Source: VRUE01 sp036376915
GTDB taxonomy: Bacteria > Actinomycetota > Thermoleophilia > Solirubrobacterales > 70-9
Assembly (NCBI GenBank): GCA_036376915.1
Contig: DASUZK010000065.1
Location: 1-33,230 of the forward strand
Length of the DNA: 33,230 nt
Direction of reading: 5' to 3'
In this document: piece after piece, positions 1-7,850 of the stretch
Position numbering within the stretch: the stretch's first letter is position 1
How the letters are laid out: every line of letters starts with the position of its first letter
Notes under the pieces: generated by a model
Database searches by the model: none
What the model saw: only the letters and a program-made list of their open reading frames with translations
Told to the model about the DNA's origin: nothing
Made by a program: the position numbers and the translations under genes

Positions 1-36
1 ACCGGTAACGACGAAGTCAGCAGTTCGAGGGCGAGG

Positions 37-64
37 TTACGGGACTACTGGACCGATATACAGT
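37..64 (+). promoter_or_regulatory. Putative leaderless promoter of the MocR-type regulator
   Basis: A TTACGG (37-42) and a TACAGT (59-64) stand 16 nt apart, and the ATG at 72 follows the -10-like box by 7 nt. No Shine-Dalgarno sequence precedes the ATG, so a transcript beginning at or next to the start codon is plausible. The short inverted pair ACTGG (47-51) and CCAGT (66-70) overlaps this site and could be an operator for the regulator itself. Assignment is by pattern only. Confidence 0.35.
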
Positions 65-71
65 GCCAGTA

Positions 72-1493
72 ATGGCTCACTCAACAGGTCCAGTTGCTGC
101 AGGCGGGCTCCTTCTGCGGCTCGACCGAGGAGCGGAAGCGCCGCTGCACGAACAGATCGAGCGCTCGATCCGTGAGGACATCCGGGCAGGGCGGCTGGTA
201 GCCGGGACGCGACTGCCCTCGACCCGCAGCCTCGCCGCGGAGCTCGGGGTCTCGCGCGGTGTCGTCAGCGAGGCCTATGGCCAGCTTGCGGCCGAGGGGT
301 ACCTGCTCGGCGGTCAGGGCGCGCCGACGCGGGTCGCCCTCACCGTTCGCGCGCAGGCGCCACGGTCGCCAGCGCGGTCGCTGCAGCCCAGCCTTCCCTA
401 CCGCCTCGATCCCGGCCTTCCCGACCTGGCCGGCTTCCCGCGCGATCGTTGGCTGCGCTCGCTGCGCACCGCCTGGCGGCAGGCGCCGATCGACGCAGTC
501 GACTACCCCGACCCACGCGGCGTCCCGTCCCTGCGCGAGGCGCTGGCCGAGTACCTGGGGCGGGTCCGCGGCGCCGCCGCGGACCCGGAGCACCTACTCG
601 TCTGCACGGGCTTCGCCCAAGGTTTGTCCCTGATCGCGCGCTGGCTGCGCGATCGCGGCGTCGAGCGGGTCGCCCTGGAGGATCCCGGCTGGCACACACA
701 CCGGTTGATCGTCGAGCAGGCCGGAATCGAGGTGGTGCCGGTCGCGGTCGACAAAGAGGGGCTGCGGGTCGAGGATCTCGAGGCAACCGAAGCGGCAGCG
801 GTGATCGTCACCCCCGCCCACCAGTTCCCGACCGGGCGGGTGCTGAGCAGCGAGCGGCGGGCGGCCCTGATCGAGTGGGCGGAGCAGGGAGAGCGGCTGA
901 TCGTCGAGGACGACTTCGACGCCGAGCTGCGCTACGACCGGGGCGGCGTCGGCGCGCTTCAGGGCCTCGCGCCGGAGCGCGTCGCCTACATCGGCTCGGC
1001 GAGCAAGCGCCTGGTGCCCGGCATGAGGCTCGGCTGGATGCTCACCCCGTCCTGGCTGGGCTGGCCGCTGATCTCGGTGAAGGCGATCGAGGACCGCGGC
1101 TCGGAGACGATCGGCCAGCTCGCCCTACAGGACTTCATCGCCCGCGGCGAGCTCGACCGTCACCTTCGCCGCATGCGCCTGCGCTACCAGCGCCGCCGCG
1201 AGGCGCTGATGGACGCACTAGCGCGCCACCTCCCCGATGCCCGCGTAGAGGAGAGTGCCGCCGGCCTCTACGAGCTGGGGGAGCTTCCCGTCGGCGTCGA
1301 CGAGCCTCGTCTGATCGCCGCCGCCGCCGACCGTGGGGTAGCCCTCGAGGGCCTGGCCCTGCATCGCTTCAAGCCGGGCGGCCCGCCCGGCCTCGTCCTC
1401 GGCTTCGGCGGCCTCCCCGAGCCCGCGATCGAGCAGGGGATTCGGCTCGTGAGGGAGGCACTCGATCGGGCCATGGCCGACCGGCGAGCGTGA
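72..1493 (+). CDS. MocR/PdxR-family GntR regulator with aminotransferase-like domain
   Basis: This is a 473-residue fusion of an N-terminal GntR winged helix (about residues 25-80, including LPSTRSLAAELGVSRGVVSE) and a fold-type I PLP-dependent aminotransferase domain. The expected PLP lysine is K312, in GSASKRLVPGMRLGW. Family members bind PLP and control pathways such as vitamin B6, GABA or taurine use; the effector here cannot be told from sequence. I take the ATG at 72 rather than the in-frame GTG at 63, because a -10-like box overlaps the GTG. The next gene on the same strand is a solute-binding lipoprotein, a possible target, but it has its own ribosome binding site 50-60 nt downstream. 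Length and architecture are normal for the family. Confidence 0.9.
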   Translation: MAHSTGPVAAGGLLLRLDRGAEAPLHEQIERSIREDIRAGRLVAGTRLPSTRSLAAELGVSRGVVSEAYGQLAAEGYLLGGQGAPTRVALTVRAQAPRSPARSLQPSLPYRLDPGLPDLAGFPRDRWLRSLRTAWRQAPIDAVDYPDPRGVPSLREALAEYLGRVRGAAADPEHLLVCTGFAQGLSLIARWLRDRGVERVALEDPGWHTHRLIVEQAGIEVVPVAVDKEGLRVEDLEATEAAAVIVTPAHQFPTGRVLSSERRAALIEWAEQGERLIVEDDFDAELRYDRGGVGALQGLAPERVAYIGSASKRLVPGMRLGWMLTPSWLGWPLISVKAIEDRGSETIGQLALQDFIARGELDRHLRRMRLRYQRRREALMDALARHLPDARVEESAAGLYELGELPVGVDEPRLIAAAADRGVALEGLALHRFKPGGPPGLVLGFGGLPEPAIEQGIRLVREALDRAMADRRA

Positions 1494-1553
1494 AAGAGTC
1501 GCGATACCGACCAGACACCAGCAGCGCACCGCTCTCGAAAGGAGCAACCAGTC

Positions 1554-2720
1554 GTGCAGAACAAGATCCGGCTCGCCACGGCATTCGTCCTCGTCGCCCT
1601 TGCCCTCGGCGCCGCGAGCTGCGGGGATTCAAGCTCCGACGACAGCAACTCGAGCAGCTTCCGGGTCGGGCTCGAGGCACCGCTCTCGGGCGAACAGGCT
1701 GCGCTCGGCAAGGGCATGCTGAAGGGCGCCGAATTGGCAGCTACGCAGCTCAACGCCGAGGACGGGATCCTGGGCAAACAGGTCGAGATCGTCCCGATCG
1801 ACGATGCCGCCGACCCGGCAACGGGAGTGAAGGCCGCGAAGTCCGCCATTGCGGCCGGCCTCGACGGCATCGTCGGCCCCTACAACTCGGGCGTCGGCGT
1901 CGAAACGCTGCCGCTCTACATCGAAGCCGGCCTGGTGCCGATCAGGCTGACCTCCGACACCTCGACCAACGGCCTCGGATTCACCCTGCAGCCGATGACC
2001 TACCAGATCGCCCCCGTCGCTTCACAGGCGCTGACCGGCTGGCTGGGCGCCAAGACCGTCGCCATCGCCTACGACCCGACCCAGAATTACACCGTCTCGG
2101 TGTCCAAGGCGCTGAAGGGGTCGCTCGAAGCAGCCGGCGTCACCGTGACCGCCTTCGAGAAGGCGAAGCCCGGCAAGAAGAGCTACGCCGGCGTGGTCGA
2201 AAAGCTCGCCGCTAGGAATCCGGACGTCATCTACGCGGCCGTCTACTTCCCCGAGGGAGGTCTGATCGCGAAGGAGATGCGTGACGGAAAAGTCGAATCG
2301 CAGTGCATCGCGGACTACGCGTCGTATGACACCGGCTTCGTCGAAACGGCCGGCGTCCCGGCCGCCCAAGCCTGTCCCGTGGTCGGCGTGCCCGCGCCCG
2401 AGGACTTCTCCGGCGCGGCTGCCAAGGTAGCTGAGTACCGCGACGAGCTCGGCGAAGCCCCCGGCACTTGGAGCCCCTACACCTACGACTCGCTGAACTT
2501 CCTCGCCGACGGCGTCGAGAAGGCGGGCGGCACCGCCTCCAAGAAGCTCACCGCCGCTCTCGACGGCATCAGGGGCTGGCGGGGATGGACCGGGTCGGTC
2601 ACGATCGATCCCCGCAGCGGGAACCGTCAGCCCGCGACAGTGGTGATCGTCGACACGGACGCGGAGGGCCAGCTCCACGTCGATGAGGACTGGGCCAGGG
2701 CGGTCGACGCGCCTTACTAG
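1554..2720 (+). CDS. Branched-chain amino acid-type ABC substrate-binding lipoprotein
   Basis: The 388-residue protein starts with a lipoprotein signal ending in the lipobox GAASC (Cys23), followed by a Ser/Asp-rich linker. The rest matches the periplasmic-binding-protein type 1 (LivJ/LivK-like, Peripla_BP_6) pattern: an opening FRVGLEAPLSGEQAALGKGM, then IVGPYNSGVGVETLPLY and KKSYAGVVEKLAARNPDVIY segments. It would sit on the outer face of the membrane and capture an amino acid or related ligand. Start is GTG 1554 with AAAGGAG at 1538-1544. No permease or ATPase gene lies nearby, so the partner transporter must be elsewhere, or the protein acts as a sensor. Ligand is unknown. Confidence 0.88.
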   Translation: MQNKIRLATAFVLVALALGAASCGDSSSDDSNSSSFRVGLEAPLSGEQAALGKGMLKGAELAATQLNAEDGILGKQVEIVPIDDAADPATGVKAAKSAIAAGLDGIVGPYNSGVGVETLPLYIEAGLVPIRLTSDTSTNGLGFTLQPMTYQIAPVASQALTGWLGAKTVAIAYDPTQNYTVSVSKALKGSLEAAGVTVTAFEKAKPGKKSYAGVVEKLAARNPDVIYAAVYFPEGGLIAKEMRDGKVESQCIADYASYDTGFVETAGVPAAQACPVVGVPAPEDFSGAAAKVAEYRDELGEAPGTWSPYTYDSLNFLADGVEKAGGTASKKLTAALDGIRGWRGWTGSVTIDPRSGNRQPATVVIVDTDAEGQLHVDEDWARAVDAPY

Positions 2721-2734
2721 CTAGGAGTAAGAGG

Positions 2735-3247
2735 CTAACCTGCCTCGCGCTGGACGAGCTGGACGATCGGGATCGTCCGGTTCGCCTTCGCCGCTTCCCG
2801 GCGGTACGCCGCGTAGGGCGCGAAGACGCGGTCGGCGAGTGTCCAGAGCCGCTGGCGCTCAGCCTCGTCGGCGACCACCGTCGCCCGCATCGGGATGCCG
2901 CCGAAGGTGACGTCGGGATGGGCCTGGAGGTTGTGGAACCACGCCGGATGGCTCGGGAGGCCGAGTTTCGAAGCGACGACCGTGGCCCGGTCGCCGTCGT
3001 GGAAGTAGATGACCACGTTGCGCCGCACTTCGCCGCTCTTGGCACCCCGTGTCTCGAGCAGTGCGGTCGGCATCGCGAGCCCCATCCCGAGGCGCCCTCG
3101 GGTAATCCGCATCAGATACGGATCGACCCTCCAAACCAGGTGGACCGACATGAACCGCCCCACGCGCGTGTTGGCAAGCGCGGCGTAAACGCGGCTGAAG
3201 AGGCCGGGGCGCTGGTTGGGGTCGACGTACTCGAGCTGACTTGCCAT
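2735..3247 (-). CDS. Ddn-like deazaflavin (F420)-dependent nitroreductase family protein
   Basis: The 170-residue protein has the compact split-barrel pattern of the Ddn/F420-dependent nitroreductase family: TALLETRGAKSGEVRRN, then VIYFHDGDRATVVASKLG, then HPAWFHNLQAHPDV and a C-terminal alpha segment. Family members use reduced F420 to reduce quinones, nitroaromatics or other small molecules, and the genome makes F420 (genes at 15.9-22.3 kb). The ATG at 3247 abuts the TGA of the upstream macro-domain gene (TGA immediately followed by ATG), so the two are almost certainly co-translated. That coupling is unusual for this family. The physiological substrate is unknown. Confidence 0.88.
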   Translation of the reverse strand: MASQLEYVDPNQRPGLFSRVYAALANTRVGRFMSVHLVWRVDPYLMRITRGRLGMGLAMPTALLETRGAKSGEVRRNVVIYFHDGDRATVVASKLGLPSHPAWFHNLQAHPDVTFGGIPMRATVVADEAERQRLWTLADRVFAPYAAYRREAAKANRTIPIVQLVQREAG

Positions 3248-4384
3248 TCAACTGTTCGCCGTGCCCACGATTCGCAGACGCCTGCCCAGGCGCGTCAGGG
3301 TCCCCGGCGGGCGCCACTCCGGTGTGCCGTCGGCAGGTTTCCCCGCTTTTTTCCAGGCCGAGAAGACCGCTTCCCGCACAAGCTTCACCTCGGCCGGGAA
3401 GTTTGGCAGTTCGAAGAGGACGAGGACGACGTCGAGCTCTGGCGGCCCTCCCCACTCTCTCCCGGTCCGGCCGCTGAAGTGACTGATCGTCACCTCCGCA
3501 AACGCCTTGTACCAGTTCGCGAGAGTGATCTCCCCGGTGCCGCTGCCGATTGCCGCTACCCCCAGTGACTCGTACTTTCGCTCCGTCGCAACCTCGAGTG
3601 CCGAGACCAGGCACTTCCTAACGGCCTCGGGGGACGACTTCCCCCGCCGGCTCATCGAGGCGACGTGGACGATTCCCTTCATGTGCCTCAGGCCTCCGGC
3701 CGAGGTCACCCATGCCTGGCCCAGCTGGAACGGTCGCCCCTCCTGCGCCAGTCGCTCCACGCCTTCACCAGCCGCCGACTTGATCGCCCGCGCCACCTGC
3801 GTCCACATCCGCCCGTGGACGTCGTCGTTACTGACCACGGCGTCCACCTCCAGCTGAGCGATGTCGCCGTTGAGCACCCATAGGCCGCCGCGCCCGTAGG
3901 AGCGGTAGAGCAGCTCGGCCGGATCGTTTGCGTGCTCACCCGATTCCTCCGCGCTCCCCTCGTCCGGCGGCCGCCAGCGGCGGAGATCCGTTCGCTCGGC
4001 TCCGGCCCGCCGCGCCGTCGCCCAGGGTTGCGGCAGGCCGCAGAACCGGCAGTGGTCCACGACCGGCGAGAGGGCATCCTCCCCGCAACGAACACATTCG
4101 CTAGCGAGGCGAGAACCGCAGTTGGGGCAGTTCTCCGTCTCGAACGTGAAAACGGTGTGGAGAGCCGCCCGGCCGCCGAGGCGGGTCTTGGCGAGCAGGT
4201 CGCGGCGCGCGAGTTCGTGAAATTCGCAGCCGCGCGGACAAACCTGGACAGGGATGCGGTAGCCGCTGAGGTCGTAGTCCTTCCGTCTCCTCGCCCGCCT
4301 CCAACGCCAGCTCCGCACCTCCCAGATCGGCCCCATCTCCTCCCGCCAGTCCCGCCTGGCCCTTCGCACCCACGAGCCGTTCAT
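3248..4384 (-). CDS. Zinc-ribbon plus macro-domain protein
   Basis: This 378-residue protein opens with a basic, Trp/Arg-rich stretch. Cys pairs typical of zinc ribbons follow: C49/C53, CPNC (86-89), CVRC (97-100) and CRFC (112-115). From about residue 168 to 330 it reads as a macro domain: LNGDIAQLEVDAVVSNDD, the GQAWVTSAGGL strand, GIVHVAS, then GVAAIGSGTGEIT. Macro domains bind or hydrolyse ADP-ribose and related nucleotides. The usual Asn-Ala-Ala-Asn segment is replaced by SNDD, so ligand and activity may differ. The ATG overlaps the upstream stop (ATGA, 4381-4384) and the stop abuts the Ddn-like start, giving a coupled operon. The macro assignment comes from pattern recognition; function is open. 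Confidence 0.78.
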   Translation of the reverse strand: MNGSWVRRARRDWREEMGPIWEVRSWRWRRARRRKDYDLSGYRIPVQVCPRGCEFHELARRDLLAKTRLGGRAALHTVFTFETENCPNCGSRLASECVRCGEDALSPVVDHCRFCGLPQPWATARRAGAERTDLRRWRPPDEGSAEESGEHANDPAELLYRSYGRGGLWVLNGDIAQLEVDAVVSNDDVHGRMWTQVARAIKSAAGEGVERLAQEGRPFQLGQAWVTSAGGLRHMKGIVHVASMSRRGKSSPEAVRKCLVSALEVATERKYESLGVAAIGSGTGEITLANWYKAFAEVTISHFSGRTGREWGGPPELDVVLVLFELPNFPAEVKLVREAVFSAWKKAGKPADGTPEWRPPGTLTRLGRRLRIVGTANS

Positions 4385-4815
4385 CCGGCCCCTTCTTGGA
4401 TGCCCTCTTGGTCGACGATCGCCTTGATCTCGTTCCCAAACTCCTCCTGCGTCAGGTTGCGCCGCTGGATGTGGCTGAAGATCGTCACCCGCCCCTCGCG
4501 CAGTTTGTTCAGCTTTTCCTTGGTGACGCCCTGGGCCCCGCGGATGTGGCGTTCTTCTTCCTGCGGATTGCGCCGAGGGATCTCTTTTGAGTCGTCGTCA
4601 GCCTTCCCGGCCGCACGCAACTTCGCCTGTCGCTCTTCCTCCTCTTCCTCCGCTTCTTTGCGCAGGGTGAAGAGACGGCACTGGCAGATCAACAGGCTCT
4701 GGTGCAGCGCCACCTCATGCCGCTTCTCGCGGTGCTCACCGAAGTGGTCTGGAAGCGTGCCTTCGACCTCTTCAACGCCGCTATCGCCCCGTCTTCCCGC
4801 AGCTTGAAGTAGCAC
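4381..4815 (-). CDS. C-terminal part of the membrane TPR/coiled-coil protein, displaced by -1 frameshift
   Basis: This frame reads a charged, Glu-rich coiled coil (from about 4670 down, HQSLLICQCRLFTLRKEAEEE) ending in QEEFGNEIKAIVDQ. It overlaps the 3' end of the gene at 4689-6152 by 127 nt, in the -1 frame. Its only early start, GTG at 4815, has no Shine-Dalgarno sequence, and the upstream frame loses protein character just before its stop (RSGMRWRCTRAC). Both facts suggest one gene of about 590-600 codons broken by a single-base deletion, a sequencing error or -1 ribosomal frameshifting. The stop overlaps the macro gene start (ATGA). An independent coupled small protein is the alternative. 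Confidence 0.6.
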   Translation of the reverse strand: MLLQAAGRRGDSGVEEVEGTLPDHFGEHREKRHEVALHQSLLICQCRLFTLRKEAEEEEEERQAKLRAAGKADDDSKEIPRRNPQEEERHIRGAQGVTKEKLNKLREGRVTIFSHIQRRNLTQEEFGNEIKAIVDQEGIQEGAG

Positions 4816-6152
4816 TCGGCGAGGGCGAAGTCGACCTCCACGCTCCGCCCCCCCAGGTCCTCTTTACAGATCTTCCGCGCCTCCCTCAGGGCCCAGTACC
4901 GCAGCAGGTCCGGTTCGTTCAGCCGCTCCCAGAGCGGCGAGCCCAGGAGATCGCTGGGCTTCTCGGGCGATTGGTGCCCGTACACGATCTCGCCCCCCCT
5001 CTTGATCGCGGTCTCAAAATCAAGGGGTTCGTCCAAGTGGCTTTTGTCGTATGCAACCCACTCGAAGACGTCGGCGCGGGTGCGAGCGACTTCGAGCTGG
5101 GTGTGGATCTTGGCCTGGTGGCTATCGCTCGCCGCGACTTTTTCGGCAAGCTCCTGAAGCTCGTCGAGCAGGGGGGCGACCACTTCGAAACGCCGATGCG
5201 GTTCCCGCGGGTCGGCTCTATCTTCTGCGCTCCAGCTCTCGGTCCCGGGGGTCGGCTTGGCCAGAGAGAAGAAGCGCGTCTCGGCCTTGATCCGCTCGAG
5301 CTGGAAATACTGCGGGCTGTCATCAGACAGATCGACCTCGTCGTGCTCGAACCTCGCGATCGCCTCTTCGTACTGACCGACGGTGGTGAGTATGTAGCCG
5401 AGCCAGTACTCGATGAATTTCTGCAGATCCCCGACTACTCGGCCCTGCGCGGCGAGCTGGAGCGCCTGCAGAGCCGACTCGGTTTCGTCTAGCAGGAACT
5501 GCTCGAGGGCTTTGACAAATTTCGCGTAGTCCTTGAGCTTGATGTCCTGCAGGCTCAGATATCCCTCCAGTACCCGCAGTTCATCGCCGATCGCGTGCAG
5601 CTCCGCCCGCCGATCCGGGTCCTCGACCACCAGCTCGAACTCGCGCGTGGCGAAGACGTCGAGCATCAGCCTCTGAGCCCGCTCCTCGATCGCGTCGACC
5701 CGCAGCTTGGCCTTCTCCGCGACGCTCTTCGCCGCTCGGTCGGTAGCTTCTTTGGCCAGTTCGAGCGTGTCGTTGACGAGTGAGAGCGTCGTCTGGCTCT
5801 GCGCCAAGAAGGAGGCATAGCTCTGCTCGCTGCGCCGCTGGGAGGAGACCTCTCCCGTCACCGTCAGCTCGTGCAGCTGGCTCACCCGCCTCTGGTCGCG
5901 GATGCTGAAGACGACACCGAGCCCGCCGCCGAGCGCCAGGATCCCGATCAGGAACGAGACCGGGAGGAAAATGCGCTCGAAGTTCCTTTCGCTTTTTTCC
6001 AGGTCTTCGTCGAGCTCTTTGATTTCATCGCTTTGCTGCTCCTGAACCGCGGTTTCAGCCGGAGCGGCCGCCGCCACCGGCACGGGAGCAGCCGGAATCA
6101 GACCGCTGACGGCCAGCACCATCCCCAACAGCATCAATCTCGTGAGCAGCAC
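4689..6152 (-). CDS. Signal-anchored coiled-coil/TPR membrane protein (frameshifted 3' end)
   Basis: The 487-residue reading frame starts at GTG 6152, with GGAGAAGG at 6161-6168 (8-nt spacing). It has an N-terminal hydrophobic signal (residues 1-22), an Ala/Pro-rich linker, an acidic coiled coil (41-58) and a transmembrane helix (about 61-84). A long cytoplasmic helical region follows (about 105-170), then TPR-like helices (e.g. YWLGYILTTVGQYEEAIARF at 249-268, and EDGAIAALKRSKARF near the end). It looks like a membrane scaffold or sensor with a large helical-repeat domain. The frame ends in non-protein-like sequence, and the continuation appears to be the -1 frame at 4381-4815. It leads the operon with the macro-domain and Ddn-like genes. 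I recognise no named family. Confidence 0.72.
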   Translation of the reverse strand: MLLTRLMLLGMVLAVSGLIPAAPVPVAAAAPAETAVQEQQSDEIKELDEDLEKSERNFERIFLPVSFLIGILALGGGLGVVFSIRDQRRVSQLHELTVTGEVSSQRRSEQSYASFLAQSQTTLSLVNDTLELAKEATDRAAKSVAEKAKLRVDAIEERAQRLMLDVFATREFELVVEDPDRRAELHAIGDELRVLEGYLSLQDIKLKDYAKFVKALEQFLLDETESALQALQLAAQGRVVGDLQKFIEYWLGYILTTVGQYEEAIARFEHDEVDLSDDSPQYFQLERIKAETRFFSLAKPTPGTESWSAEDRADPREPHRRFEVVAPLLDELQELAEKVAASDSHQAKIHTQLEVARTRADVFEWVAYDKSHLDEPLDFETAIKRGGEIVYGHQSPEKPSDLLGSPLWERLNEPDLLRYWALREARKICKEDLGGRSVEVDFALAECYFKLREDGAIAALKRSKARFQTTSVSTARSGMRWRCTRAC

Positions 6153-6273
6153 TAATTAAGCCTTCTCCACTATTTAGCGAGCGGCACCCTATCGAGCTTG
6201 GTACCCGCGGGGTTTCCGCCCTGCCACGGCAAACAGAGCTGGTTCGCTAGGAGAGTCTATTGTTGGCACTATC

Positions 6274-7347
6274 TTGAACGCAGAGGAATCGGCAAAGCAT
6301 TACCGGGAAAAATTGCGGCCCGAATACGATGCGTTCGCACGGCGAATCGTAGGTCTTGCGCACGACCTGGTAGACGCCGCGGGAATTTCGGTGGCTCAGA
6401 TCGATCACCGCGCAAAGACGGCCGAGAGCCTCGCCGAAAAGATCAATCGCAAGCACTACGCGGACCCGTTCACGGAAATAAAGGATCTCGCTGGCGTCCG
6501 GATCGTCACCTACTACAACGATGATGCGCAGCAGGTAGCAGACATTCTCAGGGGCGAGTTTTCAGTTAGCGCCGACGACTCGGTTGACAAGTTTGCGGAC
6601 CTTGACGTCAACGCATTCGGGTATCGCTCGCTGCACGTCGTTTGTCGGATGAACACGGCGCGATCAACCTTGCCCGAGTGGGAGCGCTACGCCGACAAGT
6701 TCGTGGAGATCCAGGTTCGCTCAGTTCTGCAACACGCATGGGCTGCCATCAGCCATAAGCTGGACTACAAGTCGCCGTCTCAAGCGCCCGTGGCACTTCG
6801 CCGTCAGCTTTTCCGGCTTAGCGCTCTGCTCGAGCTAGCTGACGGTGAGTTCGCCACGATACGCGACCGATCCAGCGACTTTGCGGAGGAATACAGCCAG
6901 GCTGTTCCGGCAGGCGACCTCGGCTATGACATCAACGTCCAGTCTCTCGGCGCATTCTTGGAAGAGCGGGTCGACCTCGGCGACTGGGAAGAGGCGGCGC
7001 GCCGTGCGGGAGCTCTTCCTCAGAGGCTGAACCCAGGAGAGCATGAACGAACCGTCGAGTTCTTGGTCGATCTTCTCCAGGCCATAGGGCTTCAGACTCT
7101 TGCCGACGTCGAGGGGCTTCTCAAAGAGATCGAGGCACACCGCGAGGAGGCGCTCACTCGTGCGGTCGCCGCGCTTCGGGAGCACGGCCTGCAGCTCGAG
7201 GATTTCGCGCTGGATGCAATCCTGCTTGTGCTTTTCGCAACGCAAGGCCAGCGCATCTCTCCCACCCTCGAGTACCAGGCGATCTGGCGCCGCGAGTTCT
7301 GTGCGGCGCTAGACGAACTTCGGGCATCGGGGTCAAATGGCTCTTGA
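6274..7347 (+). CDS. RelA/SpoT-domain small alarmone synthetase-like protein
   Basis: The 357-residue protein carries a RelA/SpoT synthetase domain in residues 1-180: RAKTAESLAEKINRK (46-60), IKDLAGVRI (69-77), GYRSLH (116-121) and EIQVRSVLQHAWAAISHKLD (145-164). These are the expected nucleotide-binding and catalytic elements for pyrophosphate transfer to GTP/GDP/ATP. There is no HD hydrolase domain. The C-terminal half (about 180-357) is helical and unassigned; some standalone synthetases, including toxSAS/CapRel types, carry a regulatory tail there. The start is unclear: TTG 6274 lies 20 nt from AGGAG (6249-6253), whereas an in-frame ATT at 6259 has better spacing. GC is visibly lower than in core genes. 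It is divergent from the TPR/macro operon and ends 12 nt before tRNA-Pro. Confidence 0.85.
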   Translation: MNAEESAKHYREKLRPEYDAFARRIVGLAHDLVDAAGISVAQIDHRAKTAESLAEKINRKHYADPFTEIKDLAGVRIVTYYNDDAQQVADILRGEFSVSADDSVDKFADLDVNAFGYRSLHVVCRMNTARSTLPEWERYADKFVEIQVRSVLQHAWAAISHKLDYKSPSQAPVALRRQLFRLSALLELADGEFATIRDRSSDFAEEYSQAVPAGDLGYDINVQSLGAFLEERVDLGDWEEAARRAGALPQRLNPGEHERTVEFLVDLLQAIGLQTLADVEGLLKEIEAHREEALTRAVAALREHGLQLEDFALDAILLVLFATQGQRISPTLEYQAIWRREFCAALDELRASGSNGS

Positions 7348-7359
7348 GGTACAGCCGTA

Positions 7360-7433
7360 TCGGGGAGACAGGATTTGAACCTGCGACCGCTCGGCCCCCA
7401 GCCGAGTGCGCTACCAGACTGCGCCACTCCCCG
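7360..7433 (-). tRNA. tRNA-Pro(GGG)
   Basis: The minus strand folds as a cloverleaf. The acceptor strands CGGGGAG and CTCCCCG pair, the discriminator is A, the T arm contains GGTTCAAATCC, and the anticodon stem CTCGG/CCGAG encloses CTGGGGG, giving anticodon GGG. CCA is not encoded. The alarmone synthetase gene ends 12 nt beyond its 3' end. Confidence 0.93.
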
Positions 7434-7461
7434 TGACTGCCTTACATTCTGACGAATCCAC

Positions 7462-7532
7462 GCGGCGGTAGCTCAACGGTAGAGCCTCAGCCTTCCAAGC
7501 TGATGACGCGAGTTCGATTCTCGTCCGCCGCT
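7462..7532 (+). tRNA. tRNA-Gly(TCC)
   Basis: Acceptor strands GCGGCGG and CCGCCGC pair perfectly. The anticodon stem TCAGC/GCTGA encloses CTTCCAA (anticodon TCC), and the T loop reads TTCGATT. CCA is not encoded. Confidence 0.93.
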
Positions 7533-7584
7533 CTCGAATAAGGCTGGCACGCGCCCTCCGCGTCGAGCTGGTGGCGGGACTGAG

Positions 7585-7658
7585 CGGGCCAGCCAGGACT
7601 CGAACCTGGAATCCCCGGTTTTGGAGACCGGTGCCTTAGCCAATTTGGCCACTGGCCC
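7585..7658 (-). tRNA. tRNA-Trp(CCA)
   Basis: On the minus strand GGGCCAG pairs with CTGGCCC, with discriminator G. The anticodon stem CCGGT/ACCGG encloses CTCCAAA, so the anticodon is CCA. The T arm contains GGTTCGAGTCC. Confidence 0.92.
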
Positions 7659-7695
7659 AGCGCCCGCCATCGTATCGGCCCGCGGACGCGTCCTA

Positions 7696-7779
7696 TGCGG
7701 GCGGAGGGACTTGAACCCCCACGGGCCGAAGCCCACCGGCACCTAAAGCCGGCGCGTCTGCCAATTCCGCCACGCCCGC
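7696..7779 (-). tRNA. tRNA-Leu(TAG)
   Basis: On the minus strand GCGGGCG pairs with CGCCCGC, with discriminator A. The anticodon stem CCGGC/GCCGG encloses TTTAGGT (anticodon TAG). The long variable arm (TGGGCTTCGGCCCGT) is typical of class II leucine tRNAs. Confidence 0.93.
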
Positions 7780-7838
7780 GTGGCTGCCCGTGACCGGGCT
7801 TAACGCGCGACCAATGCCGCATCGTCGCTCCTAGATTC

Positions 7839-7844
7839 TATGAT
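7839..7844 (+). promoter_or_regulatory. Putative -10 element (leaderless gene)
   Basis: TATGAT lies 6 nt before the GTG at 7851, so transcription should start at or next to the start codon. No Shine-Dalgarno sequence is present. No convincing -35 box is visible. Confidence 0.4.
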
Positions 7845-7850
7845 CGTCGC

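Noticed and set aside
63..71. GTG start at 63 for the MocR regulator
   Set aside because: The GTG lies in the -10-like box. ATG at 72 fits a leaderless transcript better, though the difference is only three codons.
449..2215. Long frame overlapping the MocR regulator and binding lipoprotein
   Set aside because: It is Arg/Pro/Ala-rich with no family signal and conflicts with two well-supported genes in another frame.
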